This document shows positions 1 through 11,042 of a stretch of DNA of 64,000 nucleotides, piece by piece. The notes beneath the pieces were generated by a model that was given only the letters and a program-made list of their open reading frames with translations, was not told where the DNA came from and ran no database searches. Position 1 is the first letter of the stretch. Each line of letters opens with the position of its first letter. The position numbers and the translations under genes were made by a program. Location of the stretch: positions 5,861,132 through 5,925,131 of the forward strand of contig JAJEKV010000036.1 in assembly GCA_021234155.1 (NCBI GenBank). The letters are read 5' to 3'. The stretch is from Isoetes taiwanensis (taxonomy: Eukaryota; Streptophyta; Lycopodiopsida; Isoetales; Isoetaceae).

Positions 1-339
1 CTTAAACATCAATTTTATACCAGACAAGAGGTTAACCGATTTGCAATTTGCTCCTCTCCACCTCTCTGTGATGCTTTCTTCTCAGCCTTATTCTTCTCAG
101 CTTCAGAAATTCCTGCATCTATCTCCTCCATATGCACATTGTGCATTTGAGATTTACTTTCAGTACGTTTTCTAGACTATGCAAAATCCTCCGAAATGTT
201 GCAGCAGTCTTATTGCGATTCGTATGTACCTAGTAAATTCATATATTTTCCTGCAACAAAAAGGAGTTCGTGATGCAGATACTCAAGGCTACTCTAGAAG
301 GTTCTCTTGCTTTTAAGAGGAGCAGATTGGTAATGAACT

Positions 340-1480
340 AAATCCATGGAGAGAAATCATTTGGGTTCTCAGGATAAGGATTTCTATTCTAGTTTGCAAT
401 CATCAACACCAACTAGATGACTTACAAACATCAAGAATAGTCAAAATAAGAATCTCTATTCCAGTTTGCAATCTCCAGCGCCAACCGGATAACTTGCAAA
501 CGTCAAGAATAGCCAGGCTTTGATACCAGAATCTAGTTCACTACCAAATTAGCTAACTTGTAGTTAGCTAAAGGCAAGATTAAGAAAAGATCAATGGTTC
601 CATTGAAGCACCGACTCCAACCAGTAGCACCAACTACTGCTCAAAACTCTAGACACCAATCTAGAATTTCAATGTCATGCTTTAACATCAACACTTATGG
701 CACCAACCATTGTGCAACTATTAATGGCATGATCATTCATTAGAAGGAAGCAACACAATCATAAAATAGATTTACAATTTCTCTAAAGGCACGAATCCTT
801 TAAAATCTTTTAACAGATTTTGAAGTCACCTCCACTTTTAAACTACAATTTCTTACAGACAGATATTCATTATTAAGACGTCTTACTAAAACAATGGGCC
901 ACACTTTACATTGTTTAGAATTCGTTTAGCTTGGAACAGTTCAAGATTTGTCAAGGATAAAGAGTTCAGATAAAGATTGATCCATCCACCATAGATACGC
1001 CCTCCGTAGATGCAGGGAAAGTTTCAACGGAGAACCATCCTGGCCAAGGAGATGGATTGTCAGTTTGGTTAGGCTTGATTGGAAGGAGATCCATTTTGGC
1101 AAATGAAATGGATTGATAAGAAAGATTAGGCTCAATTCCCTCTGATTATTCCACGTCACCAATCACCTGCACCTTATATGTTTCCTGCAACAAACAAATT
1201 GTCGTACTGATATCCAAAGATTGGTTAATCTGGGTAGAAATGGATTGGAACGAATGATCCAAGAAGTTAAAATTTTAAATTCATAGAAAGAAGATCATTT
1301 AGATTCTCAAGAGGAGGAATTCTATTCCAGTTTGCAATCACGAGCACCAGATGACTTACAAACATCAAGAATAGCCAGAATAAGGTCCTCTATTCCTGTT
1401 TGCAATCTCCAGCACCAACCGAAAATCTTTGCAAACTTTAGGAATAGCTTGGCTCTGATACCAATTGTTATGGTTCACAA
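340..1480. repeat. Two diverged direct repeats (about 340-545 and 1283-1480)
   Basis: Both copies contain the phrase 'tctattccagtttgcaatc' (with variants), an 'acttacaaacatcaagaatag' block and a 'ctctgatacca'-type block. In the second copy this last block is the complement of a tRNA-iMet primer-binding site. They look like two copies of the leader of a minus-strand LTR element. The sequence between them has no supported gene. Confidence 0.55.
1452..1463 (-). promoter_or_regulatory. Minus-strand tRNA-iMet primer-binding site of a decayed LTR element
   Basis: The reverse complement reads TGGTATCAGAGC, the classic plant LTR-retrotransposon primer site. On the minus strand it is preceded by a sequence ending in CCATAACA, so an LTR terminus lies at about 1466 and the LTR would extend to the right. 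I could not find the other end of that LTR or a matching second LTR. Confidence 0.55.
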
Positions 1481-2112
1481 CATTGAACCATACCTTTTAT
1501 ATCTTCTATACAGAATACCAGACTTCTTCAAACAAATCATAATCTCAACCTGTAAACCATCCCGATTTGCTGCACAATCCACAGAATAAACCGTTAGCAA
1601 TGACAAAATGATCCAAGTATGAACTAAGACGACAAATAAGCCAAGTCCAATAAACATAGCATACGAGTTACACCAATAACTCAGATTGGGCAAGCTCTTA
1701 GTTCACCAAAACTAGAGCTAGATCTAGATGCATTAACCAATCTTTGGTAGTTCACCGCCCAATCGGGTCACTCGGTGCTACGAAGTGGCAGAATTATGGC
1801 AAGGCTTGTTGGCAATGGCCAATCAATAAGCAAGGGCGGTCTATCAAAACATGGTTGTGGTCACATGGTAAGGAGATATTCTAATTAGAGTTGAAGGTAA
1901 AGTAGGTTGCACAAAAAGTGATCGTCTAATAATAACTATTCATCTCCATAGTTTATTTTATAGTTACTCTTTTATAGTTACAGTTACGTCTACCTTTTCC
2001 TTTCAAACCAATTTTGGCTTTAGTATTTTTTATATTTATGTTTGACCTTTAAACGTAAGGATACTATCTTGGCTCAACTATTTAAACTCTAGAACTTTAA
2101 CCATTAAATAAT
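1467..2112. other. No gene seen; probable decayed LTR sequence
   Basis: Short open frames here have no recognisable domain. The left part is probably LTR sequence of the minus-strand element whose primer site is at 1452-1463. The rest is AT-rich and unassigned. Confidence 0.4.
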
Positions 2113-3039
2113 ATCTTAGAGCTAGGGGAGACCATGATGAAATGGAAGGGACAGGGACCAATGATACTAATAGGAGATCTAAATGCCAGGACAGGCCAGG
2201 AGCAAGCGCAATATACAAGCATAGATGAAACAAATGGACAATGGACCTACACAGCAAGATCACAAGAATGGAACAGACAAACAGAGGACAGTGCAGAAGT
2301 CAATGCTAAAGGAGAACTACTGCTCGAGGTGTGCACAGCCACAGGGGCTATCATAGCCAATGGGGTACAGAAGTGGGCAGGATCAGGGAAGTTCACGAGT
2401 CAGAACATACATGGGAGAAGCATAGTAGATTACGTGATACTGAATGAGCATACATCGGGCATAGTGTCGAAACTTGTGCTCCTAGAATGGCCAATAGGAA
2501 AAAGGGAGAGTCATAGACCCATGCAGTTGACACTTACAGTGGATGAACAACTCAAAAATGAAGGACAACAGGGAAGAGAGAAAGACAGGGGAAAGCTGAA
2601 AATACAGTTCCAGAATAAACATGCAGATACATTTGTACAATCCATCAAAGAAAAAATGGGAAAATGGAAGTAGGAGGAGCATAGGGCAGATGAAAATGGG
2701 GATATGCTTAATGATATAACAGTGAAAGTGGCATTAGAAATTTTTAGAATAAGAAGAAGGAAAAAGAGAAATAATGCCTTCAAGGCCTCAATCTGGTACG
2801 ACGATGAATGCAGGGAACAGAAAAGAAAAGTCAGGGCACTTAGAGGCAAAGAAACATATCAAGCTGAAAGAGTGGTATATTTGAGAATGCTGAAAGCAAA
2901 GAGAAACAAAAACCTGATGCAGCACCAATGGGGACTAGCCAAACTACCCAAGAAACAACCTCGAAAATTCTGGAGAGGATTTAAAGGGAAGGGACAGGGG
3001 AATAGGAAAAGTGAAAACACACAAGGCGACATTATTGGA
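2113..3039 (+). pseudogene. LINE ORF2 fragment: endonuclease C-terminal half and linker toward RT
   Basis: The reading frame contains ILIGDLNARTG, then a SIVDYVI motif and an SHRPM motif. This is the order of the catalytic GDLN, the SxxDYV and the histidine motif of apurinic-like (EEP family) endonucleases of non-LTR retrotransposons. The N-terminal part of the domain is missing, so the copy is 5'-truncated or decayed. A single TAG at 2671-2673 interrupts an otherwise continuous frame, and the following Lys/Arg-rich segment (WYDDECRE, FWRGFKGKG) is typical of the linker before the RT domain. The frame is cut at 3039/3040 by the left LTR of element 1. The RT part is not adjacent in this window. 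Confidence 0.8.
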
Positions 3040-4655
3040 TGTGACGTTCCAGGGGAATATACGCCATAAATACGTATATTCCTGGACCCGTCACCGTACA
3101 AGTCTACCTATGTGGCCTTGTATGCCTTAGAAGGTGGCAAGGGGTGCACATCTAAGTTAATTGTTTAACTTAGACAACCTTAGGATAAGGCCCATTTCCA
3201 CATGGCCTTATCCTATTGGGGCAACTGCCACACGGCCTCACCCTAGTGGTGCCACGTGGCATCCCATGTGGACCCAACCTATATTAACATAAACCCTAAC
3301 CCTAGACCCTTTTCCCTGACCTAGCACCTGAACTCTCATCCACGTGCCCGAAACCCCGTTTCGAGCACTGTTCGTCATAGTCTAGCCTGGAGCAGCAGCC
3401 CCTGGAAGGTGTGTATGATCGTAGAGGGAGCAAGCCTTCGAACCACGTCTAGAAGCATTGAGACGCCAGGAATGGGAGGAAGCGCTTTTGGAGGAGGTAG
3501 GTTGAGTAGAGTTCATGTTAGTTCATCTGGAAGTTAGCATTCCAGATGGGTTAGTGATTCGTGTCTAGAGTAGAGCCACCCTAGATCCTTCGTTGAACAT
3601 CTTGAACCCTAATCAACGGTTAGTTAGCTATGCATGATTAGATTAAGATGTTCATATGATGTTGATATTGATCATGATGTGATGTATGTGATTGGTTGAT
3701 CATGTTGCTCCTCTTGTATTGGGAAGGGGGGTAGAGACCTAGGGCCATATGTAGTATGCTCCTAGTGTAGATCCCTTAGTTCCTATTAGTTGCGGCCTGT
3801 GCATAGGAACCCACCGGGCTATGGAGGCTATGATGTGACTCAGCACCACATAACGGGGCTAGAGGCAAGATGGAGGGTGGATCCCTGCCGAGTGGGGGCT
3901 TTGGGGGATCCCATAGTGGGCTAGGCTTATGGTGGGTCACTTAGGTGTGGGTCGAGCATGGGTCCCACACCTCTGGGGCAATGGTGTCGCCACGCCTCTC
4001 AAGAGTTGCGGTGTCGGCTTGGCTCTTGTTTTGGGGGTTCGGTCGGGTGCGATGGCGTGTCGCCACGATTCTCTAGCGCCCGTGGAGCCTCTAGACCCCG
4101 GGAAGGGGAGATGCAACCCTTCCTACCTCATCGGACCAGGGAGATGCAACCTGGAGTAGTCCCGATGGGTGATGCCATGGGATTGCGTATCCGGAAGGTT
4201 AGAGTCATGCCACAGCCTGATCTAGCTCATCTGCAAAGTATACACAGGAGGGGCGGATGGAGTGGTCAACCCTAGCCATTGTCTTATGCCAGCCCCGCCA
4301 TTGTCTGCTCTATCTTGAGGCCTAGCCAGTCAGTCGACTACCCTATGTGTCTGAGCCACGGGTAGGAGCTCTCATGTTTTATAGTATATGATTATGTTCT
4401 TTGCATCTATGGATATGCGGTTGAGCTACCCTCGAGGTAGCATATTGTATTGTATTGCTAGTTCTGACGTGTTTATGCTTCCGCTGTGATAGGAGCCCAT
4501 AGGGGAAGGGCGCGCAAGACACACCAGTGTCCCCTTCCCCGCACTACTGAGTTCGGTCGAGTGGGATAGGCGGAGGGCCTCGCGGTTGTTGAGCGAGCAG
4601 GGATTTCTCGCCGAGTGTACGGTCGGGCACCGTATATTTAGCAGGGAGCGTCACA
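3040..4655 (+). repeat. 5' LTR of element 1 (about 1616 bp)
   Basis: The termini form a 7-bp inverted repeat, TGTGACG at the left and CGTCACA at the right, directly followed by the primer-binding site. The left 250 bp match 18780-19029. A hairpin (CCAGGGGAATATACG paired with CGTATATTCCTGG) lies at 3049-3085. A telo-box-like AAACCCTAACCCTAG starts at 3291, just after a TATATTAA-like stretch that could be the LTR TATA box. A central block around 3715-3800 is shared with the LTR of element 2, which shows the two families are related. Confidence 0.92.
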
Positions 4656-4656
4656 A

Positions 4657-4668
4657 TGGTATCAGAGC
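4657..4668 (+). promoter_or_regulatory. Primer-binding site of element 1
   Basis: TGGTATCAGAGC lies one base after the LTR end and is complementary to the 3' end of initiator-Met tRNA, as in most plant LTR retrotransposons. Confidence 0.9.
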
Positions 4669-4860
4669 GATGTTCTTGGTTGACCAAGAACTAGCACTGA
4701 CCATGACCATGAAAGTAGTCTAACAGGCCTATTAGGGGTGTGAAATAAAAATTCCCACCATCGAACCTCGAAAATAAGGGAAAAATTTTTCTCTTAGGTA
4801 TTGGGTCCGAAAGTAGGTTAAGAAGTGAATGAGTCAAATTCACCTTCTAGTAAAATTGGA

Positions 4861-4891
4861 GTGAAAATTATGCATCTGCATCAAATTTCAC
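4861..4891. other. Hairpin upstream of the H3-like gene
   Basis: GTGAAAATTATGCAT is followed by a near-perfect inverted copy ending in AAATTTCAC. It lies in the leader between the primer site and the H3-like gene. No gene is seen in the 4669-5130 leader. Confidence 0.5.
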
Positions 4892-5131
4892 CTAAAATGG
4901 GTCGAAGAATCATGCCAATCGGAGACCCGAGTGAAAAATGGCGCAAATCCATAATTAACACTTCAAACCATTAGGAAATTTGAAATTTTAAAGGTATAAT
5001 ACGAATTTAGTATATGTATTAAAAAAAAATTTAAACATATGTTAATAATAAGGGTACTATGGTGTAATTAATAAGGGGGGCTAATAAGTAGGCCTATTTA
5101 TGGTAGGAGAATATTCCCAGGGACCCTCCTT

Positions 5132-5157
5132 TTTAAATAACCCTGACACCTCATTTT
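5132..5157 (+). promoter_or_regulatory. Probable core promoter of the element 1 H3-like gene
   Basis: A TTTAAATAA box (5132-5140) is followed 17 bp later by CCTCATTTT (5149-5157). The ATG of the H3-like ORF is 97 bp downstream of the box. The same TATA-plus-CCTCATTT pair precedes three other accessory genes in this window. Confidence 0.5.
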
Positions 5158-5228
5158 CCCTCCAACCCTTTCCTCCACCATCTCTCTCTTGCTCAGCCTT
5201 ACGTCACCCGTTTTCTAGACCGTCAAGT

Positions 5229-6319
5229 ATGGTTCGCACCAAACAGACAGCTAGGAAGTTCGACGAGCGACCCACGCTCTCGATGGCGCAGGTAGCAGCG
5301 GGACGCCATACGAAGAAAATCCCGGAGCACCTTCGACCTAAGAAGGGGGAAGAGGAGCTTCCCTCGGCGGCGACTTTTAAAACTATCACGATGCCGAGGA
5401 GGAGGCGCCCTAGCAGCAGCAGCTCTTCGTCGGGCGGCACCAGAGAACCTGGCGAAGTCCCGCCATTTTGGGCCTCTACCTGACACGGAGGTAGAGGAGC
5501 AGTAGAAGAGCAAAGTTGAAGGGCGGCCCTTCAAACCAAGAAGAAGGGCAAGGAGAAGGTTGCCGAGTGGCCTAAGAGAGGGTCAAGAGGAAGAAGAGAG
5601 AGCGGAGCGGAGCTAAGGGAGCAGGAAAGAAGGACGAAGAGAAGAAACGACGGCCTCACCGACCGGCCGTTATTGAAGAACCCGCCGTGAGGAGGAAGCG
5701 GGAGGAGGAGGAAGAAGCGGAGGTAGAAGCGTAAGATCCAGGAAGACGAGCGCCACGGGAACCCTCAAACCTCGGACGCTAGACCACCTTACCCGGTGGC
5801 CCAAGCCACCCAAGGTGGTCAAGAAGCGTATAGGGGCGAAATCGCTCGCCTCGGCCTCAAGGAGGAGCGCGTGACGCCGCCTCAAAGCATACCAGAATAC
5901 CTCCGCCTAAGTGGGACGCAGGTATAATGACCGGTATTGCCATCGTAACGCCGACCGCCACGCGGAAGAAGGGGGCGCCCGAGCAAGAACCCCAAGCCGC
6001 CACCACCGGAGAAGCGAGAAGAAAGGTCCATCACGGGCCTAATTCTCCGCCCGCCCGTGTTTTCCGGGAGATTAGGCACTTTCAACAGTGCACTAATCTC
6101 CTGATTAGGAAGGCACCATTCGAGCGGCTCATGCGGGAGGTGATGCGAGACGCGTCCCAGACTATAGGACGCCGTCGCAACCTGTGTTGTAGTTGCGAGG
6201 TAGAGGCTGAGCTCACCCGACTCTTTGAGGAGTCAAACCCTGCGCAATCCACGAAGAGGGTAACCCCGATGCCCAAGGATCTATACTTGGCGCGTCGCAT
6301 CCGCAAGGAATACCCTTGA
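5229..6319 (+). pseudogene. Histone H3-like protein carried by element 1 (tail, long linker, histone fold; broken)
   Basis: The ORF begins at ATG 5229 with MVRTKQTARK, the canonical H3 tail with K4 and K9 positions kept but residue 10 changed from Ser to Phe. This frame ends at 5483. A Lys/Glu/Arg-rich stretch (5484-5926) with stops and frameshifts follows. The frame opening at 5927 ends in a C-terminal H3 fold at about 6059-6319: alpha-N (REIRHFQQ, NLLIRKAPF), alpha-1 (ERLMREV), then LFEES, KRVTPMPKD and LARRIR before the stop. Canonical H3 is about 135 residues; this locus would encode over 350, mostly linker. It lies between the 5' LTR and gag with its own TATA-like box. Loop 1 is not expanded, so a canonical H3 rather than CENH3 origin is likely. 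Role unknown; chromatin mimicry or nucleosome incorporation is inference. Confidence 0.9.
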
Positions 6320-6513
6320 GGATGCAGTTTTGTATAAATTAATGTAATTGTTAAGTTTTCCTCTATAAATATAAAATTTGTTGTAAACTGAATTCAATTT
6401 TTGCATAAAAGTGTGTTTAAGTTGCTCAAATTTTAATTTAATTGTAGCCATCATGATTGTAAGCGTCCAAATAGGGTAAAGTAGGCAAATTAGTTAAATT
6501 TTGGCCAGAACAA

Positions 6514-6589
6514 CCGAAATCGGAAGGCTGTGCGAAAATGGCCTTTCCGCCCTTCACGGAAGGCCCAAATTCGCATAGCCATCCGGTTT
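6514..6589. other. Strong hairpin after the H3-like gene (element 1, first of a pair)
   Basis: GGCTGTGCGAA pairs with TTCGCATAGCC and inner GGCCTTTCCG pairs with CGGAAGGCC. Outer bases (CCGAAATCGG / CCGGTTTCG) extend the stem. A second copy of the same hairpin is at 10803-10857; the two were adjacent before the 4.1-kb insertion. Confidence 0.85.
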
Positions 6590-7607
6590 CGCCATGTCAG
6601 CCCAAGTTTTGCCCAATTAGCCCAGGGGAAGATCCAAATTAGGCTAGAAAATCCTAAATAAGTATGCTAGAATCTTCAAATTTTCCAAAACTCCTAATAG
6701 AAGTCTCAACAGTCGAAATCGGAAGCATTAGGGCGGATTTGGGGTCTCAAAATGGCCCTTATCTTGGATGCCAGAATTCCACGTCATGTTTCTCGCGACC
6801 AATGATGTTTGCGCATTTTTTTCCAAAGTCAGTATTAGTTGGCAAGTAGAAAGAGGAGCAGGGCTTACTTGGCATCCACATGGCTTAAATTTCATAGGAC
6901 ATGTTTGTGCATTCATTGCAACCACATTAATGGCCCGCATTTTTCGAAAATCGTATCGCGGACCAAAATAATGGCTACTTTTTCGCCCTCTCGTGCACAT
7001 GCCCACATGCACCAACCACTTTTTCAAATTTTGGCACCAAGATTTCCATTGTTCACATTAGCGCCCTTCGTGCATCCTCTCTCCTTAAGCTCTTCATTTG
7101 GAATCCAAGTCTCCAATAGTGTGCGTGTGTTTTTATGGGCGAGCATAGAGTTAAGCAACAACGGCGAGGCGATGTCTTGGACAAACAAGCGTATGTTACA
7201 TGCCATGTTTTACTACCCAAATTTTCATTACGAAGTTTTCCTACTTTTCACTCTTCCCATTCATCGTATTGCTCCACGCCATTCATTCTTACAATTCAAC
7301 GACCGTCCGTATCTCTAATTGCATCCATCATTGCTCCTAGTACTCCCTACATTGCTTCTGCAGTTCATCACTTACAAAACAATAAAGGCATGACCGGTGG
7401 AAGGATATCTATCCATAGGCTTGTGGGTGAGAATGCTATCCTTAACGAAGGATGACTATGGAGTTACATCGCGGGGCGACATTCATACATAATGAATAGG
7501 TAGAACTATAGGGTTCAAAATAAATGCTATGGATAGTATATTGCAAAAACAAAAAGGGAAGGGGGGGAAGGGGTTTGAAGAGGAGGATATTTGCAAATTT
7601 GCACCCT

Positions 7608-7686
7608 CAATAATACATGGATCACACCATGCGAAAATGCATATGCACTTTGTAAATGTGTAGTGAGATTTCGGCGTCATGTGATC
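7608..7686. other. GGATCAC...GTGATCC inverted pair
   Basis: GGATCACACCATGCG near 7619 is followed about 55 bp later by GTGATCC. The same GGATCACACC motif recurs in the tandem array at 8378-9060. Confidence 0.45.
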
Positions 7687-8377
7687 CTTGCTTCTTTTCT
7701 TCCCTCTTCTTGATTTATATTCACTCACTTGAATCAAATATTTTTCTTTGGGCTATATTTATCGGATGTCGGGGATTTGGGACTAGGGAAAAGCATTATC
7801 GCATCGTTGTTGTCTAACATATGGACATAAGAGACATGCTTTTCCAAGATATACATTCGGGGCAATGGGCATCTAGTTTTACGTTTGTAAAATTGTGGGA
7901 GCCGAGCTTGAAAGTCGTCCCATGACCTCGTTTAAGCGAATTGTGCAAGCCTTATGAGAATGGTGTCCTTGCAATGAAGAAATGTTTGATAAGACGTGCA
8001 TCCAGGGTTGTTGAAAAAATGAGCTACAAAATATTTGCTCCATTAGAGGTGTTTACTAATGCCACGACACAAAAGCTCCAAAGACATATTGTATAAAATG
8101 TCGCTTTCATGAGCCTTTGGATCAGTTAACTCAAAGTGTCACATATGGAAACATTGTTAGGTTTGATAAAATAACATAAAAATCTTATTTAATAAAGCTT
8201 TGGTTGTTGGTAAAGTGTTGGCTTATTGATTATGTGTTTGTATTTTGCTTTGGGACCCTCTTTGAAAAAGTTTAGTTCATAAAACATAATATAACTTGGA
8301 ATGATACATATTTTATATGCAAATGAGAGACTATTGATGAGGGACTTGGTGTTATTATCTAGTGACAACAAACAAGA

Positions 8378-9060
8378 AAGTGGATCACACCATGCGAATT
8401 TAGTATATTCCAACCTTTTAGCTTATACAAAATTAAGCTTTGGTGTGATCTTTTTGGAAAAACATGACTTCCTATAGTAAAATTACTTTGATTATATTTT
8501 AATAAAAGAAATATATATGTGTCTTATTTGAAGTTAAGTGTGGATATATGACGTGCTCATTTATTGATAAAGTGTTTGCTTTTTGAAAAGGGCTAATAAC
8601 TTTATGTACTACTAGAGTTGGTAAAGTATTTTAGATGCAAATAGGATGCTTGATGTGATCCTTCTAAAAAAAAAAGATATGCTCTTTGAAAAGGACTAAT
8701 AACTTTATGCACTTGGGGTGGTAAAGCATTAAATGAGAAGGGGTACTTGTGTTTAATTTTAATTTGACAACAAATAAAGAAAGTGGATCACACGATGCTT
8801 AATTTAGTGTGTTCAATTTTTTTTGCATATGTACTTTTCACTTGGTGTGATCCTTCTTGAAAAATAATATGCTCTTTGAAAAGGGATAATGACTTATGTA
8901 CTTAAGAGTGGTAAAGCATTTTAGATACAAATAGGAATGAGTACTTGTGTTTAATTTTAATTTGACAACAAATAAGAAAGTGGATCACACCATGCGAATT
9001 TAGTGTGTCCCTTTTTTTTTTGCATATGTATTATTAAGCTTGGTGTGATCCATCTTGAAA
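8378..9060. repeat. Tandem repeats of about 198 bp with internal inverted GGATCACACC arms
   Basis: Blocks reading 'aagaaagtggatcacac' recur at about 8386, 8783 and 8972, and 'ggtgtgatcc'-type blocks recur at about 8430, 8840 and 9041. Each unit therefore pairs GGATCACACC with GGTGTGATCC across an A/T-rich loop of about 60 nt. Adjacent units are about 197 bp apart and share a 'gctctttgaaaaggg' start. Confidence 0.7.
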
Positions 9061-9746
9061 AAAAAATAGCTTTCAAGTAAAAAGGAAAGAAAGAAATATC
9101 TTATTTAAAGTGTAAAGTGTTAGTATATAAAGTGTTGGTTTATTAAAATACTATTTGTTTTACGCTAAGTTGTAAGTTGAATATTTGTGTTTCTATTTAC
9201 TTTTTACGCATAAGGATCATACAGGTAATTTCTTATATGCAATTACTTCAGCATGAAGATTTTGATCATATGATCCTCTTTAAACAAGGATGGCTTTGAC
9301 CTTCAATGTTCATAAATTTTATGAATGTTTGCATATAAGAATGTCACATATCATATTTTCTTAAAAATGGTCATCAAATGGATAACTAGTCAAAGAGTTC
9401 TTCTACTACTTAAAGAGTTTCAAGACTCATTTTGCTATAATTTAAATAGCAATAGAGTTTTAAAGGAATCTATTGTTAAAGGTAGTCAAAGCCTTCTTGT
9501 ATTAGCGGTATCTAAACACAAACACCATAACCTTTGTACTTCAAGAATGTATAAACCCTTCACATTGCAAAGTATAATGTCATTTATTAGCATCTTCACG
9601 GACATTTCCCTTCCTTATCGGAAGCGGCTCATCTCAAGGAGGCGATTCGATTAGAATGCCTTCATCCTCTCTCAATCTCTCACAATATCCTAGGAGGCCG
9701 AGTTACCGTCACCACAAAATCGGACTAAACTTGAAACGTCCCGAAA

Positions 9747-9795
9747 TGGCGGTTTCTTGCCACTCAACGGATCCAATGGATATAAACCGCCATCC
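9747..9795. other. Hairpin in the 4.1-kb insertion
   Basis: ATGGCGGTTT pairs with AAACCGCCAT with a spacer of about 29 nt. No gene is supported around it. The surrounding 9060-10700 region holds only unassigned AT-rich or repeat-like sequence. Confidence 0.45.
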
Positions 9796-10802
9796 GCCCG
9801 AGATGTCAACACTTTTTGAGCCCTGCAAGACACAACACGTCAAGGTCTAAGTTCTTATTTTTAGACCTCTTTTTGCGATTGAAGGCTGGAGCATATTCGT
9901 GAGTCGGGTTGGATCCTTATCCACACATCATTTGGAGCTTCCATATCTGCGTGGATCGCATACGGCTGAAATGAAGGTGTACAATTTGTATGCCCCACAA
10001 TTAAGCCGTGTGAGCCGAACGTCCCCATTACTAACCTCGTTTTTTGAAATTTGCAACGTGCATATGGAAATCGAAAAGTCCATTCTCCTACAATCCATGC
10101 TTTTTATACATTAAGCAAATTCAAATTTTGAATTGTAGGGGCGAAAAGCCTGTATTGGGATGAAGTAAAGATCCCGGTTAATGCTGGGTTCATGGATGAA
10201 TAACGAAGCTACCGGGCTTAAAACACAACGAACTTGGGCTGAGGCAAAAAATTCAGCCCGTTTTGGAAAATCAGCCCTTGCAAGATCCAACTTGCGTTAG
10301 GCTGATGCACGTGCGCTGAATTTTTAAATCTTCGACTCCCCGCCGAACTCGGCGGAGGGCCTAAACTTCTCCATGTGAACCACCCCAAAGAAGCAGCATG
10401 GCCTACCGAAATGAAAGTCGATACAAAGCTTCAACCTACACATTCAAATTTTGAAATGTGGAAGGCGGAAGCTTGTATGGCCATAACCTCTAAATGAAAA
10501 TAAGCGCAAGAATCGGTGACGCGACGCTTGGTATCCGACAAACCAAGAGGCACCGCCATGAGTTGCGGTATGCTATAATGCAAGTGGCTTTTTAGAAGCC
10601 CACATGTTGCATCAGCTGTCGACAACCAACGTAATTAAATACATATGGCCATGAATGCTAATCCCCTTATTTAGGAGAATATTCCAAGTAAATCTGTAAT
10701 GATGAGATTTTGGTATCCTAGGTGGCATGGGAAAAAAGGAGCGGAAATATGACGTGGAATGGCTGATAGGAGGCCATTTTCAGACCCCAAATCCGCCCTA
10801 AT

Positions 10803-10857
10803 GGCTGTGCGAAAATGGCCCTTCCGCCCTCCACGGAAGGCCCAAATTCGCATAGCC
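10803..10857. other. Second hairpin of the element 1 pair
   Basis: Nearly identical to 6526-6580: GGCTGTGCGAA pairs with TTCGCATAGCC, and inner GGCCCTTCCG with CGGAAGGCC. The stretch 10858-11040 after it holds no gene. Confidence 0.85.
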
Positions 10858-11042
10858 ACCCGGTTTCACCCAATTTTTGCCTAGATTGATCAATTCTCAT
10901 CCAACAAACTGCCATGTAGTATTTCTTGCTTTGCTTTGCTTAGAACTGCACTTCATGGTAGCTCATTTGGACAACCATGGCCATAGATTGAAGTCTTCCC
11001 CCATCAGGAACCCTTGTGCACGGAACCCGAGCACCCCTAGTC

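Larger units (their letters stand above)
6726..10803. mobile_element. 4.1-kb insertion with terminal inverted repeats, no recognisable transposase
   Basis: The left end starts CATTAGGGCGGATTTGGGGTCT and the right end is its reverse complement, ending CCCTAATG. Imperfect inverted similarity continues for about 75 bp, including a shared CCACGTCAT block. It interrupts the left arm of the second hairpin: the flanks (TCGGAAG and GCTGTGCG) join to give the uninterrupted sequence seen in the first hairpin. No target-site duplication is apparent from that comparison. The interior is AT-rich with tandem and inverted repeats, and no open frame has a domain I recognise. Best read as a non-autonomous DNA transposon of unknown superfamily. 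Confidence 0.75.

Noticed and set aside
3929-4275. Overlapping plus-strand open frames inside the element 1 LTR
   Set aside because: They lie in GC-rich LTR sequence and have no domain; the corresponding LTR part of element 2 has no matching frame.
5229-6319. A host histone H3 gene that happens to lie next to a retrotransposon
   Set aside because: The same tail-linker-fold gene lies at the same place in two different LTR element families in this window, between PBS and gag, and the linker is unlike any host H3.
6839-7318. 159-codon open frame in the 4.1-kb insertion as a possible transposase
   Set aside because: No DDE-type or other motif, low-complexity composition, and overlapping frames on the other strand are equally open.
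8378-9060. CRISPR-like array
   Set aside because: Repeat units are about 198 bp, degenerate and within an AT-rich plant transposon; no spacers of uniform size.
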